A DNA stretch of 62,430 nucleotides. Origin: an uncultured Bacteroidota bacterium. Its GTDB lineage: Bacteria; Bacteroidota; Bacteroidia; Chitinophagales; Chitinophagaceae. The translations under genes were made by a program, and so were the position numbers. The notes under the pieces are model-generated. The model had not been told where the DNA came from and made no database searches. It worked only from the letters and a program-made list of their open reading frames with translations. This document shows positions 45,632 to 55,717 of this stretch, in pieces. The number at the start of each line of letters is the position of its first letter. The first letter of the stretch is position 1. The DNA is taken from contig CAIOIZ010000162.1 of NCBI GenBank assembly GCA_903858475.1, forward strand, positions 1-62,430, in the 5' to 3' direction.

Positions 45632-47035
45632 TTACTTCAGTTCTAAGAGTACCACCGATTCAATGTGGTGGGTATGTGGAAACATGTCAACCGGCTGTAT
45701 TTTTTTGATCCGGTATTTTTCGTCTAGCAGTGCTAGGTCGCGGGCCTGTGTAGCGGTATTGCAACTCACATATACAATTTTAGGAGCCGCCATTTCTAGC
45801 AATTTTACAATGAGTTTTTCATGCATACCAGCGCGAGGAGGATCGGTGATAATGACGTCTGGTCTGCCATGCGCTTGAAAAAAATCATCGTTGCAAATCT
45901 TGATTACATCTCCTGCAAAAAATTGTGCATGTGTAATCTGATTGAGGGCAGCATTTTCCTTTGCGTCTTCGATGGCTTCTGCTACTACTTCTACCCCAAT
46001 GATTTTTTTAGCCTGTTTACTTAAGAAGATGCCAATGCTACCAGTGCCACAATAAAGATCGTATACAATTTCATTCCCACTGAGTTCGGCAAAATCCCTG
46101 GCCACCCGATACAATTGCTCAGCTTGTTTGGTATTGGTTTGGAAAAATGATTTTGGCGAAATCTTAAATTGAAAATCTTCCAACTGCTCCATGATATATC
46201 CTTTGCCAAAATACAGCTGAGGCGTCAAATCATAAATACTATCGTTCCATTTTGGGTTAATCGTATATACTAAACTGGTAATGGCCGGCACTTTTTCTAA
46301 TAAATGATCCAGTAGTTTTATTCTTTCTGCTTCCTCTTCATAATTTAAAATCATATTCACCATCAATTCGCCTTTACTGCTGTAGCGGATGACGATATTG
46401 CGCAGCCATCCAGTATGTAGCCTGAAATCGTAGAAACTATATTCGTTTTTGAGGGCAAAGGCACGCACCGTATTTCTAATCAAGTTATTGATAGGGTCCA
46501 TTAAAAAACATTCCTCAATGCCAATCACCTTGTCAAATAAGCGGGGTGCATGATAGCCTAAGGCCCCCGATTGTTCGGTAACCGGATTAGCAGCTTCTTC
46601 AGGCAATAAATAGCGTTTATTGCTAAAAGTGAATTCTAGTTTATTTCGGTATTGCTCGGTACTAGCCGCGCCCAAAATGGGCAAGGATGCTGGTAAATCC
46701 AATTTCCCAATTCGTTTCAGATTTTGAAGGGCTTCTTGTTCTTTGTATTGTAATTGCAGGTGATAAGGTAGCATTTGCCATTTGCAGCCACCACATACTC
46801 CAAAATGTTGGCAGAAGGGTTGGGTTCTATCGGGGGCATATTGCTTTATTTTCTCTACCCTGCCTTCGGCCCAGTCCTTTTTGCTTTTGGTGATGAAGAC
46901 GTCTACTACATCGCCAGGCACGGCCCCGCTGATAAAAATCACTTTACCATCTACCCTGGCCAGGGCCTTTCCTTCTGCGGCATAGTCCGTTACGGTAATA
47001 TCCGTTAGTATAATTTTTTCTTTTTTCTTTTTCAC
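45632..47035 (-). CDS. rlmD: 23S rRNA (uracil-5)-methyltransferase, RlmD/RumA type
   Basis: 467 residues: an N-terminal TRAM domain (about 1-65), an iron-sulfur Cys set CQHFGVCGGCKWQ, a RumA methyltransferase domain with SAM motif YDLYCGTGSIGIFL, DPPRAGMHE and catalytic Cys in VYVSCNTATQARDL. It methylates a uridine of 23S rRNA (U1939 in E. coli; the exact position in this group is not certain). It shares strand and close spacing with the two rhomboids. Confidence 0.94.
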   Translation of the reverse strand: MKKKKEKIILTDITVTDYAAEGKALARVDGKVIFISGAVPGDVVDVFITKSKKDWAEGRVEKIKQYAPDRTQPFCQHFGVCGGCKWQMLPYHLQLQYKEQEALQNLKRIGKLDLPASLPILGAASTEQYRNKLEFTFSNKRYLLPEEAANPVTEQSGALGYHAPRLFDKVIGIEECFLMDPINNLIRNTVRAFALKNEYSFYDFRLHTGWLRNIVIRYSSKGELMVNMILNYEEEAERIKLLDHLLEKVPAITSLVYTINPKWNDSIYDLTPQLYFGKGYIMEQLEDFQFKISPKSFFQTNTKQAEQLYRVARDFAELSGNEIVYDLYCGTGSIGIFLSKQAKKIIGVEVVAEAIEDAKENAALNQITHAQFFAGDVIKICNDDFFQAHGRPDVIITDPPRAGMHEKLIVKLLEMAAPKIVYVSCNTATQARDLALLDEKYRIKKIQPVDMFPHTHHIESVVLLELK

Positions 47036-47139
47036 GGCAGCAAAAATACCTCTTTAATGGTCAATATCAGGATTGTTAAATGAATTGTAATGATGAAGCC
47101 CAGATTTGGGCCCAAGGCTAAATAATCAGCGTTTTTAGA

Positions 47140-47147
47140 TACATTTG
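47140..47147 (+). promoter_or_regulatory. -7 promoter element for the thiol-disulfide/PPIase pair
   Basis: TACATTTG matches TAnnTTTG and lies 15 bp before the ATG. No -33 box with proper spacing is visible. Confidence 0.5.
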
Positions 47148-47161
47148 CACTCTTTTATACA

Positions 47162-48580
47162 ATGAAAAAACTAATTTTTTACAGTATTTCGTTCTTGCTA
47201 TGGCAAGAAGCAAATGCACAAAGTTTCCGCATTACGTTATTGGCCCCTCGGTTTAAATCGGGAATCACGTATTTAACCTTTGCCAATGGCAATAATTTTA
47301 GCGTGGAAGACTCCGCTGTATTTAAAAATGGAAAGGCCATTTTTACGGGTAAAAGAAGGTTGCCGGGTGGTGTTTATAGCATTTTTTTTCCGGGCAAAAC
47401 GCATCGTTCCGATTTTTTGGTGAACAAACAACAAGTACTAACCATTCAGGCTGATACAACAGATCTTCTAAATAAGTTTGTTGTACTTGGTTCAAAAGAC
47501 AATGCCCTATTTACACAATATGTAAAGTTCACAACGGCCAAAGGCAAATTGATTGAATCGGAAAGGGCTGCTTATAAAGCTTCCAAAAACTTGGCAGACT
47601 CCTTACTGCATGAAAAGAAATACAACCAATACCAAAACGAACTAAATCTTCGTCGTAATAATATCATTAAGCAACAACCCAATACCATGTTGGCAATGTT
47701 GTTGGAAGCTATGAAGGAGCCGGTATTGCCCGTTCCTGTGGCTAAAACAAAAGAGGATACCCTCGTTAATTACAATTATTATAAGCAACATTATTGGGAT
47801 GGAATAAGTTTTATGGATGAAAGAATTATTCGCACGCCATTTTTCATGCCTCGATTGGAACGTTATTACAGAGAAATATTGATTCAATCTCCAGACACTT
47901 TAATAAAGGACATTGATTATCGTTTATTATTGGCAAGAACCTGTCCTGAAATGTACAAGCTATTGCTTAACTGGTTAACGGATGAATACATTAGTCCAAA
48001 GTACATGGGGCAGGATGCTGTATTCGTGCATCTCTTTGAAAAATACCATAGCAAGGGGCTCACTAACTGGCTCAATGAAATACAAGCAGAAACGATCAGT
48101 CGCAGGGCCTATATGTTGATGTCAAATTTACTAGGCGAACAAGCTGCTAATCTCGAAATGATTGATAGTACGGGTAAGTCAACCCCGCTTTATGAAGTGA
48201 ATGCCAATTATACGGTATTGGTATTTTGGGATCCTACCTGTGGACATTGCAAACAGGAAATACCTAAAATTGATTCTATCTATCAGGCCTCTTGGAAACA
48301 GCATAACCTGACTATTTATGCGGTGTTAACAGAAAACGTAAAAACCGAGTGGGTTAATTATGTAAAGGAGCATCAATTGAATGATTGGATACATGTGTAT
48401 CAAACAAAAGAAATGGAAGCAGCTGAAGTAGCTGCTCAAAAAGCAAGTTTTAGACAATTGTACGACGTAACCATCACGCCCAAATTGTATTTGCTCGATA
48501 AAGACAAAAGAATCATCGCCAAGGGGCTCGACTGGAAACAGATGAACGACCTTTTGGAAATAAAATGGAAGGCTCAATAA
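47162..48580 (+). CDS. Exported thiol-disulfide oxidoreductase-like protein
   Basis: 472 residues with a signal peptide (MKKLIFYSISFLLWQEANAQ). Residues about 20-110 look like the DUF4369 beta domain (FKNGKAIFTGKRRLPGGVYS). The last 140 residues form a thioredoxin/TlpA-like fold with the redox motif FWDPTCGHCKQEIPK (Cys pair near 360). It likely acts on extracytoplasmic proteins. It is 9 bp upstream of a SurA-like PPIase gene, so both belong to an envelope-folding operon. Confidence 0.92.
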   Translation: MKKLIFYSISFLLWQEANAQSFRITLLAPRFKSGITYLTFANGNNFSVEDSAVFKNGKAIFTGKRRLPGGVYSIFFPGKTHRSDFLVNKQQVLTIQADTTDLLNKFVVLGSKDNALFTQYVKFTTAKGKLIESERAAYKASKNLADSLLHEKKYNQYQNELNLRRNNIIKQQPNTMLAMLLEAMKEPVLPVPVAKTKEDTLVNYNYYKQHYWDGISFMDERIIRTPFFMPRLERYYREILIQSPDTLIKDIDYRLLLARTCPEMYKLLLNWLTDEYISPKYMGQDAVFVHLFEKYHSKGLTNWLNEIQAETISRRAYMLMSNLLGEQAANLEMIDSTGKSTPLYEVNANYTVLVFWDPTCGHCKQEIPKIDSIYQASWKQHNLTIYAVLTENVKTEWVNYVKEHQLNDWIHVYQTKEMEAAEVAAQKASFRQLYDVTITPKLYLLDKDKRIIAKGLDWKQMNDLLEIKWKAQ

Positions 48581-48589
48581 ATCAGTATT

Positions 48590-50530
48590 ATGAAAAAAAT
48601 ATACATAGCAGTTTTGTTTGTGCTGGCCATGCCAGCCATTCATGCACAAACCTTATTTACATTCGGCAGCCAATCGGTGAGTAAGGAAGAATTTTTAAAA
48701 GCCTATAATAAGAACAAAATGCCTGTTGCAGACAAAGAAAAAGCCCTGCGAGAATACCTTGATTTGTACACTAAGTTCAAGTTAAAAGTAAAGGCAGCAC
48801 AGGAAATCCACTTGGATACTTTGCCTCAATTGAAATATGATATTCAAAGCTTCCGCGGACAGGTAGAGGATAGTTATATGTATGATGAAGTAGGAATGAC
48901 AGCGCTTGTGGACGAAGCTTTTGCGCGCAGTCAGAAAGATTTGCATGTATTGCATTTCTATAAAGAAATTGATGGAAAAATGGCGAAGGAAGATACACAA
49001 AGGGTGTACAAAGCCATGAACGAACTGTATGAAGAATTGTCAAAAGGTGCAAGCGATTATGATGAATTGGTGGATGAGATTGCAGCAAAATACATGAAAG
49101 TAAAAGCATCTGATTTAGGATATATTACTGCTTTTACCGTGCCTTATGAATATGAAAATATTATTTATAATCTGAAACTCGGCCAAAGCAGCAAGCCTTA
49201 TCGTTCTAAAAACGGATTGCATGTATTTAGGGTGATTGATGAAAGAAAGAGTATGGGCAAATTTAAAATTGCTCAAATTTTATTGGCCTTTCCGCCCGAT
49301 GACAATGGTGATTATTTTGGTACGGTTCGACGCAAAGCGGATTCGGTATATGCTAAACTCATGAGCGGTGCTAACTTTAGCGAAATTGCAAAATTGGTAA
49401 GTGATGATAAACTAACTTATTTAACTGGTGGAGAGATGCCCGAATTTGGTACCGGTAAATTTGAACTTCCTTTTGAAAAAGAAGTGATTAAGTTGACGAA
49501 GGACGGGGAAATTAGTAAACCATTCTTTAGCAAGTTTGGTTTTCATATTCTTAAAAGAATTGGAAATACGCCAACGCCAACAGATAAATCAGACGTTGCT
49601 TATATTTTTGACATCAAGCAAAAAATCAATCAGGATTCAAGAGTGAATGCAGCGAAGGACAAATTCAATAAACAAATTATTAAGCAAATTGGCTTTAAGC
49701 GAAATGCAGGGGTGAGCAATGCCGATTTGTTTAAATATGCGGATAGTATCAGTGCTAATCCTACACCCGAGCGCACAAAAATATTCCCCATCAGTACTAA
49801 AGTGGTTTATTCCTTTGCTAAATCTTCTGTAAGGGGTAGCGATTGGCTGAATTTTGTAAAAGAGTACAAGGCCAGTGGCGAATTGTACCAGGGTGAAACC
49901 AATGAAATGTTGTTTCAGAAATACATCAACATTACTGCTTTGGAATATTATAAAGAACACCTAGAAGAATACAATGCAGATTTTAAATACCAGATGCAAG
50001 AATTCAAAGAAGGCAATATGTTATTTGAAATCATGGAACGAAATGTATGGAGCAAGGCTTCCAATGATGCAGCTGGATTGCAAAAAACGTATGACCAAAA
50101 TAAAACCAATTATCGTTGGTCTGCCAGTGCCGATATTTTATTATTTAATTGCAAGGATCTAAAGTCCGCTGGAGAAGCTACGGAGGCGCTGAAGCAAGGA
50201 AAAGATTGGAAAAAGCTAGCAGAGGAAAGCAATATGAATGTGCAGTCAGATTCCGGTAGATACGAACTCAATCAAATTAGTTTGCCCGAAGGAACAGCCA
50301 CTAGTTTGGGTACCATTACCAGCCCGGCTGTTAATAATACCGATGGGTCTGCTTCCTTCATCAAGATATTAAAACTGTATCCCGATAATCAACCTCGAAC
50401 ATTTGAAGAAGCAAAAGGTTTGGTGATTAATGATTATCAGGTAGTAGTAGAAGAGAAATGGGTTACAGAGTTGAAAAAGAAATATCCAGTAAAGATGGAT
50501 GAAAAGGTATTTCAGCAATTGCTGAAATAA
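48590..50530 (+). CDS. SurA/PrsA-like parvulin peptidyl-prolyl isomerase
   Basis: 646 residues with a signal peptide (MKKIYIAVLFVLAMPAIHAQ). Two parvulin domains: about 110-215 (DLHVLHFYKE to GLHVFRVIDERKS) and about 225-330 (KIAQILLAFPPD to FGFHILKRIGNT). A large alpha-helical chaperone-like C-terminal part follows. It probably assists outer-membrane protein folding, judging by SurA. Cotranscribed with the thiol-disulfide gene, ended by a strong terminator. Confidence 0.94.
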   Translation: MKKIYIAVLFVLAMPAIHAQTLFTFGSQSVSKEEFLKAYNKNKMPVADKEKALREYLDLYTKFKLKVKAAQEIHLDTLPQLKYDIQSFRGQVEDSYMYDEVGMTALVDEAFARSQKDLHVLHFYKEIDGKMAKEDTQRVYKAMNELYEELSKGASDYDELVDEIAAKYMKVKASDLGYITAFTVPYEYENIIYNLKLGQSSKPYRSKNGLHVFRVIDERKSMGKFKIAQILLAFPPDDNGDYFGTVRRKADSVYAKLMSGANFSEIAKLVSDDKLTYLTGGEMPEFGTGKFELPFEKEVIKLTKDGEISKPFFSKFGFHILKRIGNTPTPTDKSDVAYIFDIKQKINQDSRVNAAKDKFNKQIIKQIGFKRNAGVSNADLFKYADSISANPTPERTKIFPISTKVVYSFAKSSVRGSDWLNFVKEYKASGELYQGETNEMLFQKYINITALEYYKEHLEEYNADFKYQMQEFKEGNMLFEIMERNVWSKASNDAAGLQKTYDQNKTNYRWSASADILLFNCKDLKSAGEATEALKQGKDWKKLAEESNMNVQSDSGRYELNQISLPEGTATSLGTITSPAVNNTDGSASFIKILKLYPDNQPRTFEEAKGLVINDYQVVVEEKWVTELKKKYPVKMDEKVFQQLLK

Positions 50531-50549
50531 TTAATAACGGAAAAGATTA

Positions 50550-50580
50550 AACGCCCTTCTTTCGAAAGGGCGTTTTTATT
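50550..50580. terminator. Terminator after the PPIase, probably shared with metF
   Basis: ACGCCCTT-TCTTTCG-type stem (ACGCCCTTCTTTCGAAAGGG) closed by GCGT and followed by T-rich DNA; the opposite side is A-rich, so it may serve both convergent genes. Confidence 0.85.
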
Positions 50581-50603
50581 TTTACCAATTCGGTGGTATG
50601 CGA

Positions 50604-51557
50604 TTATAATAATGCTTTCACTACATCGGCAACCATATGCGGTTTACCCAAGGTGTAATAATGTAAAACAGGCACGCCAAATTTTTTCAATTCCTGTGAT
50701 TGATAAAGTAACCAATCGCGGCCAACTTTCTCTACTTCCTCATCTGTTTTGCATTTAAATATTTCATTGCTCAAGGGAGCTGGCAAATCAATATGAAAAA
50801 CTTTTGGCAACATGGTCAGTTGCTTCTTATTATAAATAGGTTTTAAGCCTGGAATAATGGGCACAGTGATGCCAATTGCCCGACAGGCTTTCACGAAGGA
50901 ATAATATTTTTCGTTGTCAAAAAACATTTGTGTAACAATATAGTCAGCCCCCATGTCTACTTTCTTTTTGAGGTATTGTAGGTCTGAATCCATATTAGGG
51001 GCTTCAAAATGTTTTTCTGGATATCCGGCAACACCTATGCAGAACTTCATATTGCTGGTATCTTTTAAATCTTCTTCCAAATACACACCGCTATTCAGGT
51101 CCACCACTTGTTTGAGCAAATCAGCAGCGAATTTATGACCGCCTATTTCTGCTTCAAAGGCCGTTTCATTTTTAGCTGCATCGCCGCGCAATACCAGTAC
51201 ATTGTCAATACCTAGGTAATGGAGGTTAATCAAAGCATCTTCTGTTTCATTTACATTGAATCCACCACAAATCAAATGCGGAACTGTATCTACGCTGTAT
51301 TTATTCATGATGGCAGCACAGATACTTTCTGTACCGGGTCTTTTGCGTACCACTACTTTCTGAAAACTACCATCCGCATTTTTTTTAAACACGTGTTCGC
51401 TGCGATGGTAAGTAACATTGATAAAGGCGGGCTTGAATTCCATTAATGGATCAAGGTGTTTATACAAAGATTGAATACCCTTTCCTTTCAATGGAGGAAG
51501 AATTTCAAAGGAAACAAGGGTGTCCTTGGCCTGTTTGATATGGTCGATTACTTTCAT
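50604..51557 (-). CDS. metF: Methylenetetrahydrofolate reductase
   Basis: 317 residues, an eight-strand TIM-barrel flavoprotein. Motifs: SFEILPPLKGKGIQSLY, FINVTYHRSE, VDTVPHLICGGFN and MGADYIVTQMFFDN with GLKPIY. It reduces 5,10-methylene-THF to 5-methyl-THF for methionine synthesis. It is monocistronic; the leader shows no riboswitch I can recognise. Confidence 0.96.
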   Translation of the reverse strand: MKVIDHIKQAKDTLVSFEILPPLKGKGIQSLYKHLDPLMEFKPAFINVTYHRSEHVFKKNADGSFQKVVVRKRPGTESICAAIMNKYSVDTVPHLICGGFNVNETEDALINLHYLGIDNVLVLRGDAAKNETAFEAEIGGHKFAADLLKQVVDLNSGVYLEEDLKDTSNMKFCIGVAGYPEKHFEAPNMDSDLQYLKKKVDMGADYIVTQMFFDNEKYYSFVKACRAIGITVPIIPGLKPIYNKKQLTMLPKVFHIDLPAPLSNEIFKCKTDEEVEKVGRDWLLYQSQELKKFGVPVLHYYTLGKPHMVADVVKALL

Positions 51558-51730
51558 ATTAAATGATTAAATAGCTTGTCCGATGATTTCTATCTATCTG
51601 GTTTCAATAGCTGAAAGCTGGTTTAGGGCGATCGGTACCTGCTAAATTATGTGCAAACTTAGGTAAGTAGGCATAAAGCACAAATAGCTGTTAAATAAAA
51701 TAAGGTCATGAAGCATTAAATGCTTTGTTT

Positions 51731-51738
51731 TACTTTTG
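51731..51738 (+). promoter_or_regulatory. -7 promoter element for lptB
   Basis: TACTTTTG matches TAnnTTTG. It predicts a transcription start near 51744, so translation must begin after it; the TTG at 51755 is the next suitable codon. Confidence 0.5.
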
Positions 51739-51754
51739 CTTCAAAGTAAATATT

Positions 51755-52516
51755 TTGAGCTTAATCATCCAGACAAAGAACCTTGTAAAAATATATGGCA
51801 GCCGCACGGTAGTCAACGATGTATCCTTCAATGTAAAGCAAGGAGAAATTGTTGGATTATTGGGTCCTAATGGTGCCGGAAAAACGACTTCCTTTTACCA
51901 GGTAGTGGGACTTATTAAGCCCGATCGGGGGGAGGTATTTTTAAATGATATCAATATTACCAAATTGCCCATGTATAAAAGGGCACAGATGGGTATTGGC
52001 TATTTGCCACAGGAGGCGAGTATTTTTCGTAGGCTCAGTGTAGAAGATAATATTGTAGCCGTTTTGGAAATGACCAAGCTTACCAAGCAGGAGCAGCGCA
52101 ACAAATTAGAAAGTTTATTGGACGAATTTCGCTTGCAGCATGTACGAAAAAACAACGGCGATACCTTAAGTGGTGGAGAAAGAAGAAGAACCGAAATTGC
52201 CCGTGCATTGGCTACCGATCCAAAGTTTATTTTATTGGATGAACCCTTTGCAGGTGTAGATCCTATTGCGGTGGAAGACATTCAAGCCATTGTTGCTAAA
52301 CTTAAATTCAAAAACATTGGCATTCTCATAACGGATCATAATGTAAATGAAACGCTTTCCATCTGCGACCGAGCTTATCTTTTGATAGATGGAAAAATAT
52401 TTGAACATGGTACAGCTGAAGAGTTGGCTGGCAACGAACAGGTAAGAAGATTGTACTTAGGCCGTAATTTCGAATTAAAAAGAAAGGATTATCTCCACGA
52501 CGAAGCAGCACAATGA
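51755..52516 (+). CDS. lptB: LPS export ABC transporter ATPase
   Basis: 253 residues from TTG 51755 ([20 protein letters not shown]). The longer frame from 51725 would start within the -7 box and adds non-family residues. Walker [16 protein letters not shown]-loop [13 protein letters not shown], signature LSGGERRR, Walker [14 protein letters not shown] and switch His ILITDHNV are present. With LptFG it powers lipopolysaccharide transport from the inner to the outer membrane. The next gene overlaps by four bases. Confidence 0.96.
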   Translation: MSLIIQTKNLVKIYGSRTVVNDVSFNVKQGEIVGLLGPNGAGKTTSFYQVVGLIKPDRGEVFLNDINITKLPMYKRAQMGIGYLPQEASIFRRLSVEDNIVAVLEMTKLTKQEQRNKLESLLDEFRLQHVRKNNGDTLSGGERRRTEIARALATDPKFILLDEPFAGVDPIAVEDIQAIVAKLKFKNIGILITDHNVNETLSICDRAYLLIDGKIFEHGTAEELAGNEQVRRLYLGRNFELKRKDYLHDEAAQ

Positions 52517-53169
52517 TTATACTGTTTTCCTTATACGCCATCGCTACCTATTTTGGCTATCTAGCCTCTTTGATGCTTATTATTTCGCTGGTTGTAAATA
52601 ATGAGATTAAATTTCGTTGGTACAATGCTGCAGGCACTATTGCATTTATTGTATATGGTGTTTTGCTCGATGCAATACCTGTATTATTGACCAATGCCAT
52701 ACTATTGGTTATCAATATCTATTACCTATATAAAATTTATAAGCGCAAAGAAAATTTTGATTTGATTGTTTTTACAGGCAATGAAATGCTAGCGAATAAA
52801 TTCATTGCCTATTATCGGAAAGATATACAGGCTTATTTTCCTGATTTTAAGGAAGAAGACTTAACCAATAACCTGAATTTTGTAGTCTTAAGAGACCTGG
52901 TAATTGCCAATATGTTTTCTGCGCATATAGATGAGGCGGGCACGGCTACAGTGGCACTTAATTATACGCTTCCTCGCTACCGCGATTTTAAAGTGGGACG
53001 GTATATTTTTGAAAAGGAAAAACAATTGCTGCTTTCAAAAGGTATCCAGCGTATTGAATACAAAGGCCTGCAGCATCCTGGTCATCGCAAATTTTTAGAG
53101 GTAATGGGCTTTGAGGCGCAAAAATTGGGCAATGCCCTTTCCTTTCAGAAAACCCTATCGGCACCATGA
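52513..53169 (+). CDS. Membrane protein with C-terminal GNAT-like domain
   Basis: 218 residues. The N-terminal 75 residues hold three membrane helices ([51 protein letters not shown]) resembling YgjV-type small membrane proteins; residues about 85-218 look like a degenerate acetyltransferase fold ([27 protein letters not shown]). It overlaps lptB by ATGA, so it is translated with the LPS exporter. Function is unknown; the fusion and position hint at envelope modification. Confidence 0.8.
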   Translation: MIILFSLYAIATYFGYLASLMLIISLVVNNEIKFRWYNAAGTIAFIVYGVLLDAIPVLLTNAILLVINIYYLYKIYKRKENFDLIVFTGNEMLANKFIAYYRKDIQAYFPDFKEEDLTNNLNFVVLRDLVIANMFSAHIDEAGTATVALNYTLPRYRDFKVGRYIFEKEKQLLLSKGIQRIEYKGLQHPGHRKFLEVMGFEAQKLGNALSFQKTLSAP

Positions 53170-53331
53170 TATACATAATAAGTTTAATGCAATCTAGGTA
53201 AACATTAAATATTTATCACATAAGATGATAAAAATAGCCAAATACTGCCTTAAAATTACACGTTAGTGGTATTGTTTGATTGAAAAAACAATCTTCTCTT
53301 TGTATTCTAAATCTTCCTATTTTTGAAATTT

Positions 53332-53450
53332 CTAAGCAAATTAGCAAAGCCTGTTGTAAACACAGCCTTTGCTAATTTGTAAAGAACCGCTTCTGATTTT
53401 TTCTCATGCTTGAACGCCCCCCAAGGATTCTTCTTTGGGGGATTTTTTTT
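53332..53450 (+). ncRNA. Candidate small RNA upstream of recA
   Basis: TATTTTTG (53318-53325) is a -7 box. Downstream, CAAATTAGCAAAG (53337-53349) pairs perfectly with CTTTGCTAATTTG (53367-53379); a C-C mismatch and CTGT/ACAG extend the stem to 17 bp with a 7-base loop. A strong terminator hairpin ends at 53450. The stretch has no coding frame. The transcript of about 120 bases is predicted only; the hairpin might instead be the 3' end of the lptB operon mRNA. I could not assign it to 6S or any other known family. Confidence 0.45.
53418..53450 (+). terminator. Terminator upstream of recA
   Basis: CCCCCAAGGA and TTCTTTGGGGG pair (one G-T wobble) and are followed by A and eight T. It separates recA from the lptB operon. 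Confidence 0.85.
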
Positions 53451-53604
53451 GCAAAATCCACTACCAGTAAGGGTTTTCAGAAAACTAAAATTATTATCAA
53501 AAAAAATACTAAAAATGTTAGTGTTGATAAAATAAAACTCCTATCTTCGTATCCGTTTCTACATTTATACGCTTAAACAGATACAAAAATTAAAACTTAC
53601 AACA

Positions 53605-54636
53605 ATGAGCAACGCATCAGACAAAACAGACAAAACAGAAAAAACAGAAAAATTCAAGGCGCTAAAACTTACCATGGATAAGATTGATAAGGACTTTGGT
53701 AAGGGTTCGGTAATGATGATGAATGAAAAGACCAATATGGAAATTGAGGTCATTTCTACTGGTTCAATCGGCCTAGATGTGGCATTAGGAATCGGAGGTC
53801 TTCCCAGAGGTAGGGTAGTGGAAATTTATGGTCCGGAATCAAGCGGTAAAACAACCGTTGCTATACATGTAATTGCTGAAGCACAAAAAAGAGGTGGCAT
53901 GTGTGCTTTTATAGATGCAGAGCATGCTTTTGATAGTGCTTATGCGCAAAGATTGGGTGTGGATATTGATAATTTATTGATTTCACAACCTGATTATGGA
54001 GAGCAAGCACTGGAAATAGCAGATCGGCTGATTCTTTCAGGTGCACTAGATGTAGTGGTGATTGACTCCGTAGCTGCCTTAGTGCCAAAAGGAGAATTGG
54101 AAGGAGAGATGGGAGATAGCAAAATGGGCCTACAAGCAAGGTTGATGAGTCAAGCCCTTCGTAAATTAACTGCCACCATTCATAAAACGAATACTATTTG
54201 CATATTCATCAATCAGTTAAGAGAAAAAATAGGGGTGATGTTTGGTAATCCTGAAACAACTACAGGTGGTAATGCGCTTAAGTTTTATGCTTCTGTAAGA
54301 TTAGATATTCGTCGGATGACTCAAATTAAAGATGGGGATGAAGCAATCGGAAACCATGTAAAAGTAAAAGTGGTAAAAAATAAAGTAGCACCACCTTTCC
54401 GTCAGGCTGAATTTGATATTATTTATGGAGAAGGAATCAGCAAAACCGGCGAAATCATTGATATGGGTGTCGAATTAGGCATTGTTCAAAAAAGTGGAAG
54501 CTGGTTTAGTTATAATGGTGATAAATTAGGGCAGGGTAGAGATTCTGTGAAGCAATTGATGTCGGATAATCCAGAAATGGCTGTCGAAATTGAAGCTAAG
54601 ATCAGAGAAAAGATAAAAGAAATGCAAACTGCTTAG
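53605..54636 (+). CDS. recA: RecA recombinase
   Basis: 343 residues. Walker [16 protein letters not shown]-like [17 protein letters not shown], Walker [14 protein letters not shown], loop L2 [16 protein letters not shown] and the usual acid/basic C-terminus. It forms nucleoprotein filaments for strand exchange. The start ATG 53605 gives a lysine/threonine-rich N-terminal tail ([11 protein letters not shown]). A near-consensus -7 box (TATCTTCG) lies in the 150-bp leader; I saw no LexA-like dyad. Confidence 0.98.
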   Translation: MSNASDKTDKTEKTEKFKALKLTMDKIDKDFGKGSVMMMNEKTNMEIEVISTGSIGLDVALGIGGLPRGRVVEIYGPESSGKTTVAIHVIAEAQKRGGMCAFIDAEHAFDSAYAQRLGVDIDNLLISQPDYGEQALEIADRLILSGALDVVVIDSVAALVPKGELEGEMGDSKMGLQARLMSQALRKLTATIHKTNTICIFINQLREKIGVMFGNPETTTGGNALKFYASVRLDIRRMTQIKDGDEAIGNHVKVKVVKNKVAPPFRQAEFDIIYGEGISKTGEIIDMGVELGIVQKSGSWFSYNGDKLGQGRDSVKQLMSDNPEMAVEIEAKIREKIKEMQTA

Positions 54637-54668
54637 TTTGATACTAGAATAGTGGGTTAGTAAATAAC

Positions 54669-54699
54669 AAACCACCTGTAAAAGGGTGGTTTTTGTTTT
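54669..54699 (+). terminator. Terminator of recA
   Basis: AAACCACC-TGTAAAAG-GGTGGTTT forms an 8-bp stem followed by T-rich DNA. Confidence 0.85.
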
Positions 54700-54823
54700 A
54701 TATAGCCCATATCATTGCAACTACAACAGAGTAGAGGCGGAACTATAAAAAAGGACCTTATAAAATACGCCCTGATTAAAAATTTACCAACTACAAACAC
54801 GAAATTTGTAAAAACAAATTGTT

Positions 54824-55717
54824 TTGAATAAACGAACCGAAGCTCATCTGGCATTATTGTTTACCAATCTTTTCTTTGCCATTAATTTAAGTGCGGTTAA
54901 ATATTTAACCAATCATGCATTTATTCAGCCATTCGGATTGAACCTTATTCGTGTAGGCGTCAGCGTTATTTTGTTCTGGATACTTTTTTTATTTAAACCG
55001 GGTGAAGCGGGTATTAAAAAGCAGGACATTGGTGCTTTTGTGCTATGTGCAATTACCGGGGTGGCCATTAACCAACTCTTGTTTGTTAAAGGACTATCAA
55101 TGACTTATCCCATTCATGCATCTTTATTAATGTTAACCACCCCTTTATTCATTACTTTCATTGCAGCTTGGTTATTGAAAGAAACGCCCTCTCTGCCTAA
55201 ATTTATTGGCCTGGGTTTAGGTATTACCGGAGCGCTATTATTAATTTTGAATAAAGGAGTAGATGCTAAAGGGCAGGACGTGTTATTGGGTAATATCTTT
55301 ATCATCACCAATGCCATTTCTTATTCATTTTATTTTGTGTTGGTAAAACCACTGATGCAGCGCTATCATCCAATTCACATTATTCGTTGGATTTTTACCT
55401 TGGGCTTTTTTATGGTGCTACCATTTGGTTGGCAGGAATTTACAGATATTGCTTGGCAACAATTAAATGTATTGGCCTATGGCAATTTGGCGATGATTGT
55501 TATTGGCGGCACTTTTTTGGCTTACCTGTTTAATGCTTATGGCATTAAAGTATTGGGTTCTGCTACTGCCGGCACATATATTTATACTCAACCAGTAATG
55601 GCCGCCATCATCGCCATGCTATTTTTGGGAGAACAATTATCCTTTTATAAAGTGGTGGCCGCCATATTGATATTTGCAGGTTTATTAATTTCCAATAAAT
55701 CATCATTCAATGCTTGA
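54824..55717 (+). CDS. EamA-family (DMT) transporter
   Basis: 297 residues from TTG 54824 (MNKRTEAHLALLFTNLFFAIN). Ten membrane helices in two EamA repeats (about 10-140 and 155-292), with GLSMTYPIHASLLMLTTPLF and the second repeat SATAGTYIYTQPVMAAIIAM. The family exports amino acids or metabolites. A short dyad AATTTGT-AAAA-ACAAATT overlaps the start region. It overlaps the downstream GNAT gene by 8 bases. Confidence 0.9.
   Translation: MNKRTEAHLALLFTNLFFAINLSAVKYLTNHAFIQPFGLNLIRVGVSVILFWILFLFKPGEAGIKKQDIGAFVLCAITGVAINQLLFVKGLSMTYPIHASLLMLTTPLFITFIAAWLLKETPSLPKFIGLGLGITGALLLILNKGVDAKGQDVLLGNIFIITNAISYSFYFVLVKPLMQRYHPIHIIRWIFTLGFFMVLPFGWQEFTDIAWQQLNVLAYGNLAMIVIGGTFLAYLFNAYGIKVLGSATAGTYIYTQPVMAAIIAMLFLGEQLSFYKVVAAILIFAGLLISNKSSFNA

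Noticed and set aside
51558-51754. SAM riboswitch upstream of metF
   Set aside because: No characteristic stems or conserved core found in the metF leader.
51725-51754. Extended N-terminus for lptB starting at TTG 51725
   Set aside because: It would include the -7 box in the coding region and adds residues ([10 protein letters not shown]) not typical of LptB.
54807-54824. Dyad AATTTGT-AAAA-ACAAATT as a regulator site
   Set aside because: It is short and AT-rich and overlaps the start codon; chance cannot be excluded, so it is only mentioned with the gene.
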